59,282 bases of DNA. Origin: a virus. The notes under the pieces were generated by a model. The model did not search any database. It was not told the origin of the DNA and was given only the letters and a program-made list of their open reading frames with translations. The stretch spans positions 1-59,282 of IMG/VR virus record IMGVR_UViG_3300047560_000851; one strand, 5' to 3'. Positions 6,760 to 15,546 of this stretch are shown piece after piece; position 1 is the stretch's first letter; each line of letters opens with the position of its first letter. The position numbers were made by a program, and so were the translations under genes.

Positions 6760-6788
6760 TTGACAGCCGACCTATTATGTAGTATAAA
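6760..6788 (+). promoter_or_regulatory. Sigma70-type promoter for the portal operon
   Basis: TTGACA at 6760-6765, a 17-nt spacer and TATAAA at 6783-6788. The start should be near 6795, giving a short leader with AAGGTG before the portal ATG at 6814. It lies directly behind the terminator, so head genes are re-initiated independently of the terminase. Confidence 0.8.
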
Positions 6789-6813
6789 CGCCTAAGAACA
6801 TGAAAGGTGCTGC

Positions 6814-8982
6814 ATGGAACCAGATATTCAACCCCCAGTGATGACAGGACAAATGACTAATATCAACGGTATCTTACCCGTTGCTAATAACGCGTCCCTA
6901 ATGGCTGCAGAACGTTCACGCGTAGAAGCGGAACAAAAGAACAACCAACCTGTTATCCAAGGCCTGTCGGCATACGTTAGAAAATGCTGGCAAAGTGCAT
7001 ACCTGGCAAAGCTAGATGTAGAACAGAAGATGTTAAAAGGCGTACGCCAACGCCGTGGTGAATATGACCCAGAAGTAGCGGGCGAAATCGAAAAAACTGG
7101 CGGTTCAAGAATTTACATGATGCTCACGTCGAACAAATGCCGTGCAGCTTCTAGTTGGTTACGTGACACACTAATGGGCGCAAGGGATGAAAAACCTTGG
7201 ACAATCGACCCAACTACCCTCCCAGATATTAGTCCAGAAGACATGCAAGAAATTCTTGCGCATGCAACTCAAGAAGCGTTAGCGATCGAACAGGCACTAG
7301 GAAAACCTGTAACAACGCCAGAACAAATGGAAGAGATCGTTGAACGCTCTAAAGACAGAGCAAGGGTAGATATTCAGGATGAAGCTCGTGCGGATTGTAA
7401 CCGCATGGAACTCAAGATGGAAGATCAGTTGGAAGAAGGTAACTTCAAAGACGCGCTTTCTCAATTCCTAGACGATTTGACAACATTCCCAGCAGGCATC
7501 TTAAAAGGTCCTGTAGTACGTAGAAAACCAAGAATGACTTGGATTCAAACAGGTCAAGGTCAATATGCTCCTGAAGTAAAAGAAGATTTTGTACTTGAGT
7601 GGGAACGCGTCGACCCATTTATGTTCTACCCAGCACCTCACGCGACGAAAATTGATGATGGTTATATGATTGAACGTCATCGTATGACTCGCGCGCAGCT
7701 CACAGAGCTGATTGGCGTTGAAGGTTATTCAGATGGCGCTATTCGTGCGGTATTGGAAGACTACGGTCATGGCGGTCTGCATGAGTGGTTGCGTGTAGAT
7801 ACACAAAAAGCACAAGCTGAGGGTAAAAATACCCTTGCAATTCAACAAAACACAGATGCATTGATTGATTCATTGCAGTTCTGGGGCTCAGTTCAAGGTC
7901 GACATCTCGTAGAATGGGGTATGCCTAAGGACCAAGTGCCTGATTTAGATAAAGAATATAATTGCGAAGTGTGGTTAATTGGTCGTTGGGTCATTAAAGC
8001 AACGTTAAATGCTGATCCATTCGGTCGCAAGCCATACTACAAAACATCATACGAAGAGATTCCAGGCGTTTTCTGGGGTAATGGTGTAGCTGACCTCATC
8101 CGTGACGCACAAACGATGTGTAACGCGGCAGCAAGAGCGCTAGCTAACAACATGGGTATTGCATCAGGCCCACAAACCGTAGTAAACGTAGATCGTCTAC
8201 CGCCAGGTGAAGATGTAACAGAACTATATCCTTGGAAAATCCATACTGTGGTCAGCGATCCATATGGCAACACTGCTCCGCCAGTAGATTTCTTCCAGCC
8301 AAGCTCAAATGCCTCAGAATTAATGAGCATTTATGAGAAATTCTCTGTTTTAGCTGACGAATACTCAGGCGTTCCTCGTTATATGACGGGCGATGCCTCA
8401 GCAGGTGGTGCAGGTCGTACTGCAACTGGTATGTCAATGCTTATGAGTAACGCAGGTAAAGCGATTAAACAGGTTATTGCAAACATTGATCAATACGTAT
8501 TTGAGCCTATGCTTGAGCGTTTGTACTATTACAACATGAAGTACAGTGATGACCCAGAACTTAAAGGTGATGTACAAATCCGAGTTCGCGGTGCTAATGC
8601 GTTAGTAGTGAAAGAGCAAGCACAAGTTCGCATGAACGAATTCTTAAACATTGTAACTTCAAACCCAATCTTTGCCCAAATCGTTGGCGATAAGGGTATT
8701 ATCAACATGCTTCGTGAAGTATCTAAGGGACTAGATATGGATACCTCCAAAATTCTTCCATCAGAAGAAGAACTACGAGTTCAGCAAGCAATTCAACAAC
8801 GCCAAGAAATGTTAGCGTTAGCCGCAGGTGCAGCGCAAGCAGGCATGCCTTCGCATGACATTCAAGTAGAGCGTGATTCTACAGGAGCGTTAACCGGTGC
8901 TAAAGTAATGCCAAACGCACCACAGAACCTAGCAACTGGCGCACCAGTAGCAAATACATACCAACCCCAACGCGGAGCTTAA
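6814..8982 (+). CDS. Portal (head-tail connector) protein
   Basis: A 722-aa protein in the position and size range of podovirus portals (dodecameric ring through which DNA passes). Recognisable features are a long helical N-terminus with a Glu/Gln-rich region, the central core ([17 protein letters not shown], then a region rich in A, N and M helices) and a C-terminal helical barrel with A/Q-rich repeats. The gene follows the terminase and precedes scaffold and capsid with lysis genes in between. The identification rests on length, position and overall resemblance to P22/T7-type portals. Confidence 0.82.
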   Translation: MEPDIQPPVMTGQMTNINGILPVANNASLMAAERSRVEAEQKNNQPVIQGLSAYVRKCWQSAYLAKLDVEQKMLKGVRQRRGEYDPEVAGEIEKTGGSRIYMMLTSNKCRAASSWLRDTLMGARDEKPWTIDPTTLPDISPEDMQEILAHATQEALAIEQALGKPVTTPEQMEEIVERSKDRARVDIQDEARADCNRMELKMEDQLEEGNFKDALSQFLDDLTTFPAGILKGPVVRRKPRMTWIQTGQGQYAPEVKEDFVLEWERVDPFMFYPAPHATKIDDGYMIERHRMTRAQLTELIGVEGYSDGAIRAVLEDYGHGGLHEWLRVDTQKAQAEGKNTLAIQQNTDALIDSLQFWGSVQGRHLVEWGMPKDQVPDLDKEYNCEVWLIGRWVIKATLNADPFGRKPYYKTSYEEIPGVFWGNGVADLIRDAQTMCNAAARALANNMGIASGPQTVVNVDRLPPGEDVTELYPWKIHTVVSDPYGNTAPPVDFFQPSSNASELMSIYEKFSVLADEYSGVPRYMTGDASAGGAGRTATGMSMLMSNAGKAIKQVIANIDQYVFEPMLERLYYYNMKYSDDPELKGDVQIRVRGANALVVKEQAQVRMNEFLNIVTSNPIFAQIVGDKGIINMLREVSKGLDMDTSKILPSEEELRVQQAIQQRQEMLALAAGAAQAGMPSHDIQVERDSTGALTGAKVMPNAPQNLATGAPVANTYQPQRGA

Positions 8983-8984
8983 TC

Positions 8985-9122
8985 ATGCCGTTAAAAAAAG
9001 GTACTAGTCGCAAGACTATTAGTGAGAATATCAAGACTGAAATTGCTCACGGAAAACCCCCGAAACAAGCAGCCGCAATCGCATACAGCCTAGCTAGACG
9101 AGCTAAGAAAAAAACTAAGTAA
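8985..9122 (+). CDS. Small basic phage protein, 45 aa (DUF6496-like)
   Basis: A 45-aa, very basic protein starting [19 protein letters not shown] and containing [21 protein letters not shown]. It resembles a widespread small phage and metagenomic family with a GKPxKQAxAIA core (DUF6496-like, from memory). ATG lies 2 nt after the portal stop. Function unknown; the basic charge suggests nucleic-acid contact or packaging in the head. Confidence 0.65.
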   Translation: MPLKKGTSRKTISENIKTEIAHGKPPKQAAAIAYSLARRAKKKTK

Positions 9123-9138
9123 CTCATCGGACTATATT

Positions 9139-9402
9139 ATGGATGAACAAACAAATTCACGGTTAGACAAAATTGACGAAAAGCTGGACAAGGTTAGTGA
9201 AGCTATTGTTTCGCTAGCTCGTATGGAAGAACGTATGATTACGTTGTTTAAGCGCATGGATGATTACGATTACAGACACGGCAAACTAGAAGAGCGCGTA
9301 GGAAATGTTGAAGTAAAACATGCATCTATGGCTTGGATTGAACGTGTTGTTTGGATTTTAATTGGCGCAATTGTGACCGGCTCTATAATTATCGGAAAAT
9401 GA
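9139..9402 (+). CDS. Coiled-coil protein with C-terminal membrane anchor
   Basis: An 87-aa protein. Residues 1-60 form a charged heptad-type coiled coil (RLDKIDEKLDKVSEAI, then MEERMITLFKRMDD). Residues about 68-85 (WIERVVWILIGAIVTGSII) form one membrane span. The layout resembles small XhlA-like membrane proteins found in lysis cassettes. It opens the lysis region and is coupled by ATGA to the next gene. Role inferred only. Confidence 0.6.
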   Translation: MDEQTNSRLDKIDEKLDKVSEAIVSLARMEERMITLFKRMDDYDYRHGKLEERVGNVEVKHASMAWIERVVWILIGAIVTGSIIIGK

Positions 9403-9551
9403 AACAGTCTATTTTAAATAGTATTGTGTTCTGCGATAGATGCAACAAAGCGTTTATTCCAGAACTTGAAGGTGATAATAAAACTTGTGATGAATGTTTG
9501 TCGGAAGATGAACTAGAAGAGGATGCGGAAGATGTTCTTAAATTATTGTAA
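9399..9551 (+). CDS. Small zinc-ribbon protein, 50 aa
   Basis: Begins at the ATG that overlaps the previous stop (ATGA). It carries CDRC and CDEC pairs about 17 residues apart (C12/C15 and C32/C35), a typical zinc ribbon, followed by an acidic tail (EDELEEDAEDVLKLL). A possible transcription or translation adaptor; no family assigned. Confidence 0.6.
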   Translation: MKQSILNSIVFCDRCNKAFIPELEGDNKTCDECLSEDELEEDAEDVLKLL

Positions 9552-10029
9552 AAGAGTTCTGTTATTCATTCTAGGCCTACTTATTGGCGGTCTAATTGCA
9601 GTAGGAGTTTCGTATGCAGATGACACCACGATCAACTACAAGGGGCAACCAGTCCCGAGTGCAATGGCTCCTTCAATGTCAGCTTTCTCCCAGGATGTTT
9701 GTGCTATTGGTATTTCTGGTGCTGTTAATGGAGGCGTATTTTCCGTTGCTGGGGGCACCATGGCAACTGATCAAAATTGTGTGCAGCTTCGCTGGGCGAA
9801 GTTTCTTAGTGATTCTGGGCTTAAAGTAGCCGCAGTATCTGTAGCCTGTAGTTCACATAAATTCATTTGGCAATCAATGGAAATGAGCGGTAGCCCTTGC
9901 CCTATCGGCGGTGCAGTAGGTGATGCAGCTCGACAAGCATGGTACCAAATTCATCCAGAATGGTTTGAGGAATTATATGGCCGGTCTTTTACGATGCCTT
10001 TGGCTTCTTCTACTGCTAACAGGGAGTAA
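9532..10029 (+). CDS. Exported or membrane-anchored Cys-containing protein
   Basis: About 165 aa. A basic N-terminus precedes a hydrophobic segment (VLLFILGLLIGGLIAVG) ending SYADD, which reads as a signal peptide or anchor. The exported part has four cysteines and the segments AMAPSMSAF and MKVAAVS-like SGLKVAAVSVAC. Similar proteins occur near lysis genes in other phages (memory). ATG 9532 is preferred over the in-frame ATG 9523 because GAGGA is correctly spaced from it. It overlaps the preceding gene by 20 nt and the next by 53 nt. Role unknown; probably periplasmic. Confidence 0.6.
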   Translation: MFLNYCKRVLLFILGLLIGGLIAVGVSYADDTTINYKGQPVPSAMAPSMSAFSQDVCAIGISGAVNGGVFSVAGGTMATDQNCVQLRWAKFLSDSGLKVAAVSVACSSHKFIWQSMEMSGSPCPIGGAVGDAARQAWYQIHPEWFEELYGRSFTMPLASSTANRE

Positions 10030-11347
10030 TGCTTATGCTTGGTACTGTACTTACACGCCTACGAGTCAAGGTTACATCAGCAATCTCCAATGCCATGATA
10101 TTGATCCTACGTACGCCGTCAATACTTATTGGTGTCCTTACCACCCTCAAGACCCGGTATGCGCACCTCAGGCTCCTGCTTGCGCTGACAGAACCGAGTA
10201 CCAATCGCTTGCATGCCAACCTCATTACAGTGGCGCAATTAATCAAGCAAGGACTTATTACTGTACGAGTCAAAGCTACAGTGCTTGGACAACAACTAGT
10301 GATAACTGTACGCCAGATGCTCCAACGTGTTCGCCAATGTCTACTACAGAGCAAAGACAGGCTTGTGGGGTTAATCAAGTCGGAACCGTTACTTTCAAAA
10401 GGGATTGGACTTGTCCAGACCCATATGGCGCCCCGATTGACTCTAATTGGTACGAAACTGCAAGGAATTGCCAACCAGCTCCTCCAACGTGTCAAGTCAC
10501 TAGTGAAAGTCAAACGCTAGCTTGTGGCGTTCACCAACACGGTAGCATAACGCAAACAAGAATATCGGCTTGCCCAGACCCTTACGGAACACCTGTATGG
10601 GGTGAGTGGACAACATTAACAAATACATGTGCGCCAGATCCGGCTACATGTACTGCAGCAATTAATACTAGGACGTTAACATGCCAAACAGGCTATACAG
10701 GACAAATATCAGAAACGCAGCAAGTAATGTGTTCCGACCCTTACAGTCAACCTATTATTGGTCCGTGGGTAGAAACTCAGAACACTTGCATGAAGAGCAT
10801 GACGAATCCAACCAACGTGTCGAGTCCAGTGTCGCCAGTGAGTCCAATAAATCCGATGAGCACTGCGGCACAACCTGTCACCGTAATAGAGACACCGCCT
10901 GCAGTGGAGCCGACCACTGTTACATCAACGCCTGCAAGCACCGAGCCGACACCGAGTGCACCAACTGCAAGTGCTTCAACTGCACCTGTGACAAAGACGG
11001 AGACCTCCCAAGCAAGCACGGCGACAGCTGCACCTGCCCAGTCTGCAGGGACTTCAACGACTACACCACAGCCATTGCAGACCCCGAAAGGGAAAGATCT
11101 AGTACCGGGATTTGGATTGGTAATGAGCTTAGAGCTGCTCAACGCCCCGATACAGATGCAACAAGCTCAATTGAATATATTACTGGACTACAATCAGGAG
11201 TTACCATATGAACTTAGAGGAAATCAAGACTTCTTACTCGAACTTATCAGCTACGGCAATAGCGATAATTTTTTCGGTATTAGCAACCGCAGGTGGGACG
11301 ATTTACGTAGGCATAACGACGTACAACCGTGTTATAGCTGCGACTGA
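9977..11347 (+). CDS. Secreted protein with four Cys-rich repeats and a Pro/Thr/Ser linker
   Basis: 456 aa from ATG 9977, which has GAGGA 6 nt upstream. Residues 1-21 are a signal peptide (CLWLLLLLTGSNAYA, cleavage expected before WYCTY). Four repeats of about 45-55 residues follow, each with an E-x-R/T-x-x-x-C, then a G-x-I and a C-x-DPY-x-x-P ending N-x-C. The spacing is reminiscent of thrombospondin type 1 or other disulfide-rich binding modules. A P/T/S/A-rich linker of about 90 residues leads to a C-terminal domain. The last 140 nt overlap the next gene in another frame. A cell-envelope or adhesion role is possible; no family assigned. Confidence 0.65.
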   Translation: MAGLLRCLWLLLLLTGSNAYAWYCTYTPTSQGYISNLQCHDIDPTYAVNTYWCPYHPQDPVCAPQAPACADRTEYQSLACQPHYSGAINQARTYYCTSQSYSAWTTTSDNCTPDAPTCSPMSTTEQRQACGVNQVGTVTFKRDWTCPDPYGAPIDSNWYETARNCQPAPPTCQVTSESQTLACGVHQHGSITQTRISACPDPYGTPVWGEWTTLTNTCAPDPATCTAAINTRTLTCQTGYTGQISETQQVMCSDPYSQPIIGPWVETQNTCMKSMTNPTNVSSPVSPVSPINPMSTAAQPVTVIETPPAVEPTTVTSTPASTEPTPSAPTASASTAPVTKTETSQASTATAAPAQSAGTSTTTPQPLQTPKGKDLVPGFGLVMSLELLNAPIQMQQAQLNILLDYNQELPYELRGNQDFLLELISYGNSDNFFGISNRRWDDLRRHNDVQPCYSCD

Positions 11348-11687
11348 AGCCATCGAAGGATTTAAGCCTTATGATGATAATGACTTAAAGCGTAATATGC
11401 TTGAAAAGAATGCGGCTCTTGAAGCCGAGAATGTACGCTTGCGCACGGAAGTTGATACTGCAAAGTCAGCGTTGCTACAGGCTTCAACGCAACTCGCACG
11501 AGTCCAAGAGAAGGCAAGCGAGGCAGCTATTGCTGCAACTGAAGCTAAGACAGTAGCACAAGGAACTTCACGCGAAACACAAGCGATGCTGGCATCAATC
11601 CGCGAAGAAGTACGTACTACAAAAGAAGGTCTAGAAGCTAAGATGAAAGCGCTTCAGAAGGCCACTACGAATCCGTTAGGGAGCTAA
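11208..11687 (+). CDS. Inner-membrane protein with long coiled coil (spanin-like)
   Basis: A 159-aa protein with AGGAG 7 nt before ATG. One N-terminal membrane span (about residues 15-35, ATAIAIIFSVLATAGGTIYV) is followed by about 110 residues of A/E/K/Q-rich coiled coil. This N-in, periplasmic coiled-coil topology is that of inner-membrane spanins (Rz), which help disrupt the outer membrane. It lies beside holin and lysozyme genes and starts inside the previous gene. No lipoprotein partner was found, so the spanin call is tentative. Confidence 0.55.
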   Translation: MNLEEIKTSYSNLSATAIAIIFSVLATAGGTIYVGITTYNRVIAATEAIEGFKPYDDNDLKRNMLEKNAALEAENVRLRTEVDTAKSALLQASTQLARVQEKASEAAIAATEAKTVAQGTSRETQAMLASIREEVRTTKEGLEAKMKALQKATTNPLGS

Positions 11688-11689
11688 AT

Positions 11690-12187
11690 ATGTTAAGTAT
11701 TCTTTCAGGTTTATTAGGTATTGGCTCATCAGCCCTTCCATCTATTTTGCAGTTCTTCCAACAAAAGGGAGACCAAAAGCATGAGCTAACAATGGCTAAA
11801 TTGCAGACTGAACGTGAGCTACAGATGGCTCAGGCTGGTTTTGCATCACAAGAAAAGATTGAAGAAATCCGTGCTGATGAGATCTCAATGCAGACTTACG
11901 CTCAGGAGCGCGAGGCTTTATATAACCATGACATGAAGTTGATGGATAAGGCATCACAATCAACTGTAGATTTGAATGCTCGTGTGCGTCCATACATTGC
12001 GTTCACCTTTGTTTATCTGCTAGTATTTGTAGATGTAGCAGGGCTATGCTGGGCAATTTGGACAGGCGTTGATTTCAATACGGCGATGACAGAAGTATTC
12101 TCAGACGATGAGATGGCAATTGTAAGCTCAATTATTGGCTTCTACTTTGGCTCACGTCAATGGGAAAAGCATCGTGAAGGTAAGTAA
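11690..12187 (+). CDS. Holin-like membrane protein (3TM/GTA-holin type)
   Basis: A 165-aa protein. A hydrophobic N-terminal segment (residues 1-20) precedes a charged helical middle (25-90). Two membrane spans follow in the C-terminal half (YIAFTFVYLLVFVDVAGLCW and MAIVSSIIGFYFGSRQW). The architecture and the RPYIAFTF and GFYFGSR motifs fit the three-TM holin group. Holins time lysis by permeabilising the inner membrane. It overlaps the lysozyme start. GGGAG precedes its ATG. Confidence 0.7.
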   Translation: MLSILSGLLGIGSSALPSILQFFQQKGDQKHELTMAKLQTERELQMAQAGFASQEKIEEIRADEISMQTYAQEREALYNHDMKLMDKASQSTVDLNARVRPYIAFTFVYLLVFVDVAGLCWAIWTGVDFNTAMTEVFSDDEMAIVSSIIGFYFGSRQWEKHREGK

Positions 12188-12740
12188 GAGACTAATTGAA
12201 ACGCTGAAGCATCATGAGGGCGTAAGATATAGACCATATCGGTGTAGCGCATTACTTTGGACAATTGGTGTTGGTCATGTACTTTACCCAGAACAAGCTA
12301 AGTATCCTTCTACACCAGAAGGAATGGCTGCAAGAAAAGCGTTTCAACTGAAACCAGAAGATAATAGAGTATGGAGTAAAGAAGAAGTTGACGAGTTATT
12401 GGCTAAGGATGTCATACGATTTGAGCGAGGGGTCGAACGCTTATTGTCAACTATTAAACTATCACAATCTGAATTTGATGCTCTGGTTAGTTGGAGCTTT
12501 AACGCTGGTTTGGGTGCATTACAGAAATCAACAGTCCGTCAAGCGCTTTTGCGCGGCGATAAGACATCGGCTATGCTCGTTTTTCTCGACTATTGCAAAG
12601 CTGGTGGGGAAGTAGTTGGCGGATTAGAAACAAGACGTAAAGACGAAACAGTTTTATTCTTTATGGATTCAGAAATGCCAGGCGCAGTTGCACAAAAGGT
12701 GGCAGCTCCTTCAAGAGCAAAACCAAAGAAGAAAAAGTAG
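12174..12740 (+). CDS. Endolysin: phage lysozyme (glycoside hydrolase 24)
   Basis: A 188-aa peptidoglycan hydrolase. Catalytic Glu is E15 (HHEG), followed by PYRC and WTIGVGH at 29-35. A Cys (C24) occupies the position often taken by the second catalytic Asp; this substitution is known in many phage lysozymes. SWSFNAG and LETRRKDE in the C-terminal half are typical. No signal peptide, so it needs the holin. A GTG start at 12174 inside the holin gene is preferred; an upstream TTG at 12135 would add 13 residues. The C-terminus is basic (PKKKK). Confidence 0.85.
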   Translation: MKVSKRLIETLKHHEGVRYRPYRCSALLWTIGVGHVLYPEQAKYPSTPEGMAARKAFQLKPEDNRVWSKEEVDELLAKDVIRFERGVERLLSTIKLSQSEFDALVSWSFNAGLGALQKSTVRQALLRGDKTSAMLVFLDYCKAGGEVVGGLETRRKDETVLFFMDSEMPGAVAQKVAAPSRAKPKKKK

Positions 12741-12763
12741 TACAATTTAACAAGGAGTAGTAT

Positions 12764-13126
12764 ATGAAAATCGGTGATTACATCTTAGCTTTATTTAATG
12801 CGCGTACAGCAGCGCATGTTATGCATTTGCAGGTATCAGGCCCAGGTAGTTATGCAGCACATAAAGCGCTTAACGAATTTTATGATGGTATCGTTGATTT
12901 GGCTGATGATTTGGCTGAAGCGTATCAAGGCTGTTACGGTCTGATTAAATTCCCTACAGGATATGTACGACCTGTAGGCGAGGCAATTCCTATGCTAGAA
13001 GACTTAAAAGAGAAGACAGTTGAGTGCCGTGCGGAGTTTAACGACGAACCACACTTGCAAAACATCATCGATGGTATTACAGCGCTTATTGACAGTACTA
13101 TTTACAAATTGAAGTTCTTGAAATAG
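12764..13126 (+). CDS. Helical protein, 120 aa (DUF5856-like, Dps/ferritin-like)
   Basis: A helical protein with AAGGAG 6 nt before ATG. The pattern HVMHLQV, then HKALNEFYDGIVDLADDLAEAYQG, resembles DUF5856 phage proteins, whose helices look like Dps/ferritin (H-x-x-H, then E-F-Y). A role in oxidative protection or DNA binding has not been shown for the family. The gene sits alone between lysozyme and the next promoter. Confidence 0.6.
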   Translation: MKIGDYILALFNARTAAHVMHLQVSGPGSYAAHKALNEFYDGIVDLADDLAEAYQGCYGLIKFPTGYVRPVGEAIPMLEDLKEKTVECRAEFNDEPHLQNIIDGITALIDSTIYKLKFLK

Positions 13127-13144
13127 AAAAACCAGTGTAGGTTG

Positions 13145-13173
13145 TTGACACAGCTTGGACTGTGTGGTATAAG
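13145..13173 (+). promoter_or_regulatory. Sigma70-type promoter for scaffold and capsid genes
   Basis: TTGACA at 13145-13150, a 17-nt spacer and TATAAG at 13168-13173. The expected start is near 13180, which is the first base of the ATG of the next gene, so the first message may be leaderless. It would boost expression of scaffold and major capsid protein. Confidence 0.75.
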
Positions 13174-13179
13174 ACAACA

Positions 13180-13419
13180 ATGAAAAAAGATGTCGCTCTT
13201 TACCAATCCATGAATGTTATACGGACTTCCGATCAGTTGGAACCGTTCCGTCAATGGCTCAAAGACCAGCGAGAACAATCTCGAGATAGGCTTGAAACAT
13301 TAACGGGTGACGCCCTCCTGATCGAACAAGGTAACGCTCGTGTATACAAAACGATATTAGAGCAAATCGAGAATGCTCCTAAATTTCTCGAAAAAATTGA
13401 AGCGAGTAGTAGACCGTAA
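13180..13419 (+). CDS. Hypothetical helical protein, 79 aa
   Basis: A charged helical protein with RTSDQLEPFRQWLKDQR. ATG 13180 coincides with the predicted transcription start and has no ribosome-binding site; an internal ATG at 13210 has none either. Small helical proteins of this size just before the scaffold gene occur in other podoviruses, with no known function. Confidence 0.6.
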   Translation: MKKDVALYQSMNVIRTSDQLEPFRQWLKDQREQSRDRLETLTGDALLIEQGNARVYKTILEQIENAPKFLEKIEASSRP

Positions 13420-13483
13420 AGTATCCGAATACTTGTTTATAAAACAAACTCGGAAACTGTAGTCGGCACGAAAGGAGAAAAAA

Positions 13484-14452
13484 GTGGAACAAGCATTACC
13501 AAAAGCAATTCAGGCTCAACTAGAAGAAGCAGAGGCAATTGAGAAGCAGATAGCGGCAGAACTTGCGGCTCCCAACGGGAATACCCAAGATGATGTTCCT
13601 AATCAGGCACAACCCGAAGCACCTGATGCTGATAAAGTAACAGAACCCACACCGACAGAGGTGAACGGTTTAGATACTGAGGACGACGGTTGGAAAAAAC
13701 GTTTCGACGTTTTAACAGGTAAGTACAACGCGGAAGTGCCGCGACTATACCAACAACTAAAAGACCAAGCACAAGCCCTAGAGGCGGTGCAAAAACAGTT
13801 GGATGATGCGAAAGCAAAACCAGCTGAACCAGAACCTAAACGTGAATCTTTGGTAACTTCTAATGACGAAGATACTTTTGGAAGTGATTTAATTGACTTG
13901 GCTCGCCGCGTAACCCGTGACGAAGTTGGCGCGTTAAACAACAAAATCGACAAGCTAGAAAGCATGCTATCTCAGATAACAGACCTTTCAAAACAAGTTG
14001 AAGTTGTTTCACAAAACCAAGCTGAATCAGTATCTGAACGATTCTGGAACGCCGTTGAAAAACGAATTCCTGGATGGAACGAGATTGATACAGACCAACG
14101 TTGGATTGAATTCCTGAATCAAGCACCGCAGTTCTCAGTGAAAACATATAGAGAATTGGCAGGTGAAGCCATCAATGCAGGTCAAATTGAACCTTTAGCA
14201 GCGATGGTAGATACATGGAAAGCTCAATCTGGCATTACAAGTCAACAAAATGCTAAACAAGAGTTGGCACGTCAAGTGGCTCCAACAAAACAAAACGGCT
14301 CGAATGTGCCGCAAGGTAAGAAGGTTTGGACTATGGCTGAGTATGAACGGGCTTATGACCCCCGACTTGGTGCAGAAATGTCTGAATCGGAAATCGAAGC
14401 GTTACAAGCCGAAGCGGACTTGGCCCTTACTGAAGGCCGTCTCCAAGCATAA
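13484..14452 (+). CDS. Scaffolding protein
   Basis: A 322-aa acidic, low-complexity, largely helical protein directly before the major capsid gene, the usual place and composition of scaffolds that guide prohead assembly and then leave. The N-terminal 70 residues are E/A/Q/P-rich, the middle has coiled coil (LKDQAQALEAVQKQLDDAK) and the C-terminal part (WTMAEYERAYDP) may contact coat protein. It starts at GTG 13484 behind AAAGGAG. The call rests on position and composition. Confidence 0.75.
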   Translation: MEQALPKAIQAQLEEAEAIEKQIAAELAAPNGNTQDDVPNQAQPEAPDADKVTEPTPTEVNGLDTEDDGWKKRFDVLTGKYNAEVPRLYQQLKDQAQALEAVQKQLDDAKAKPAEPEPKRESLVTSNDEDTFGSDLIDLARRVTRDEVGALNNKIDKLESMLSQITDLSKQVEVVSQNQAESVSERFWNAVEKRIPGWNEIDTDQRWIEFLNQAPQFSVKTYRELAGEAINAGQIEPLAAMVDTWKAQSGITSQQNAKQELARQVAPTKQNGSNVPQGKKVWTMAEYERAYDPRLGAEMSESEIEALQAEADLALTEGRLQA

Positions 14453-14511
14453 TGTTTGTTGGAAGCCATGTGTCTATTATAGTTTTTAAAATTTAAACAA
14501 GGAGAATTAAC

Positions 14512-15492
14512 ATGGCTGCAACATTTCCAGTAGTATCACCATTTAACACCAGTCCTTCATATTCTGGTTCATTTATCCCTACCTTATGGTCTAGCAAACT
14601 TAATGCTAAGTTCTATAAGGCTACAGTGTTTGGCGAAATCGCTAATACAAACTGGGAAGGCGAAATCAAGGGTATGGGTGACAAGATCACTATCAACAAC
14701 ATCCCAACATTGACAATCAATGCTTACAGCTCAGGTACTTCACTTTCATACGAAGTTCCAACACCAAGCACATTGACATTGAGCATCGATAAAGGTAAAT
14801 ACTTCGCGTTCCAACTAAACGATGTATTGGCTTATCAATCTCAAATCAAATTGATGGATATGTTCTCTAACGACGCTGCGATGCAAATGAAAATTGCAAT
14901 CGACTCAACAGTGTTGTACAACACATTCTCAGGCGCTGCTGCTGCTAATAAAGGCGCGACTGCAGGTGCACAAACAGGCGGTTACAACTTGGGTACAGAT
15001 TCTGCTCCAGTTACTTTGACTGCATCTAACGTGTTGTCAGTTATCACATCATTGTCAGCTGTTCTTGACGAACAAAACGTTCCAGAGACAGACCGTTGGT
15101 TGTTGATTGACCCAGCTACACGTCAATTGTTAATGCAATCTAACTTGGCACAAGCTCAATTCATGGGCGACAGCCAATCTATCTTGCGTAACGGTCGCAT
15201 CGGTCAAATCGATCGCTTTACTGTATATGTATCAAACAACTTGCCACGCGGCGCAGCTGCTAAAACATGGGCATCTGGTGACGGTACTGAAGGTAATGCA
15301 ACAGGTTCTACAGAAGTTAAACGTCGCGCAATTATCGCTGGTCACAAATCAGCAATTAGCTTTGCGTCACAAATGACTAAAGTTGAAACTGTACGTAACC
15401 CATCAGACTTCGGTGATTACATCCGTGGTTTGAATGTGTTCGGTTATGTTGTATCTAAAGATACATCATTGACATACGCAGTAGTAGCCTAA
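14512..15492 (+). CDS. Major capsid protein
   Basis: A 326-aa protein with a strong AAGGAG ribosome-binding site. The sequence has the look of P22-like/HK97-fold coat proteins: an early FIPTLWSSKLNAKFYKATVF segment, a G-rich turn (GEIKGMGDKITI), a central alternating strand region with RWLLIDPATRQLL and a C-terminal FGDYIRGLNVFGYVV. It forms the icosahedral shell. It follows the scaffold gene and precedes decoration-like and adaptor genes. A GC-rich hairpin lies right after its stop. Confidence 0.88.
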   Translation: MAATFPVVSPFNTSPSYSGSFIPTLWSSKLNAKFYKATVFGEIANTNWEGEIKGMGDKITINNIPTLTINAYSSGTSLSYEVPTPSTLTLSIDKGKYFAFQLNDVLAYQSQIKLMDMFSNDAAMQMKIAIDSTVLYNTFSGAAAANKGATAGAQTGGYNLGTDSAPVTLTASNVLSVITSLSAVLDEQNVPETDRWLLIDPATRQLLMQSNLAQAQFMGDSQSILRNGRIGQIDRFTVYVSNNLPRGAAAKTWASGDGTEGNATGSTEVKRRAIIAGHKSAISFASQMTKVETVRNPSDFGDYIRGLNVFGYVVSKDTSLTYAVVA

Positions 15493-15500
15493 TCAGACAG

Positions 15501-15520
15501 GGGGTGGGTAACACCACCCC
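15501..15520 (+). terminator. GC-rich hairpin after the capsid gene
   Basis: GGGGTGG (15501-15507) pairs with CCACCCC (15514-15520) around a 6-nt loop. There is no T tract, so it is more likely a partial terminator or an RNA-stabilising structure that keeps the capsid message abundant relative to downstream genes. Confidence 0.5.
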
Positions 15521-15546
15521 TATTCTAAACATTCAAGGAGATTTTT

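Noticed and set aside
10016-10520. Long open frames on both strands opposite the Cys-rich gene
   Set aside because: They have no ribosome-binding site or family pattern and lie inside a gene with signal peptide, repeats and good start. They are compositional shadows.
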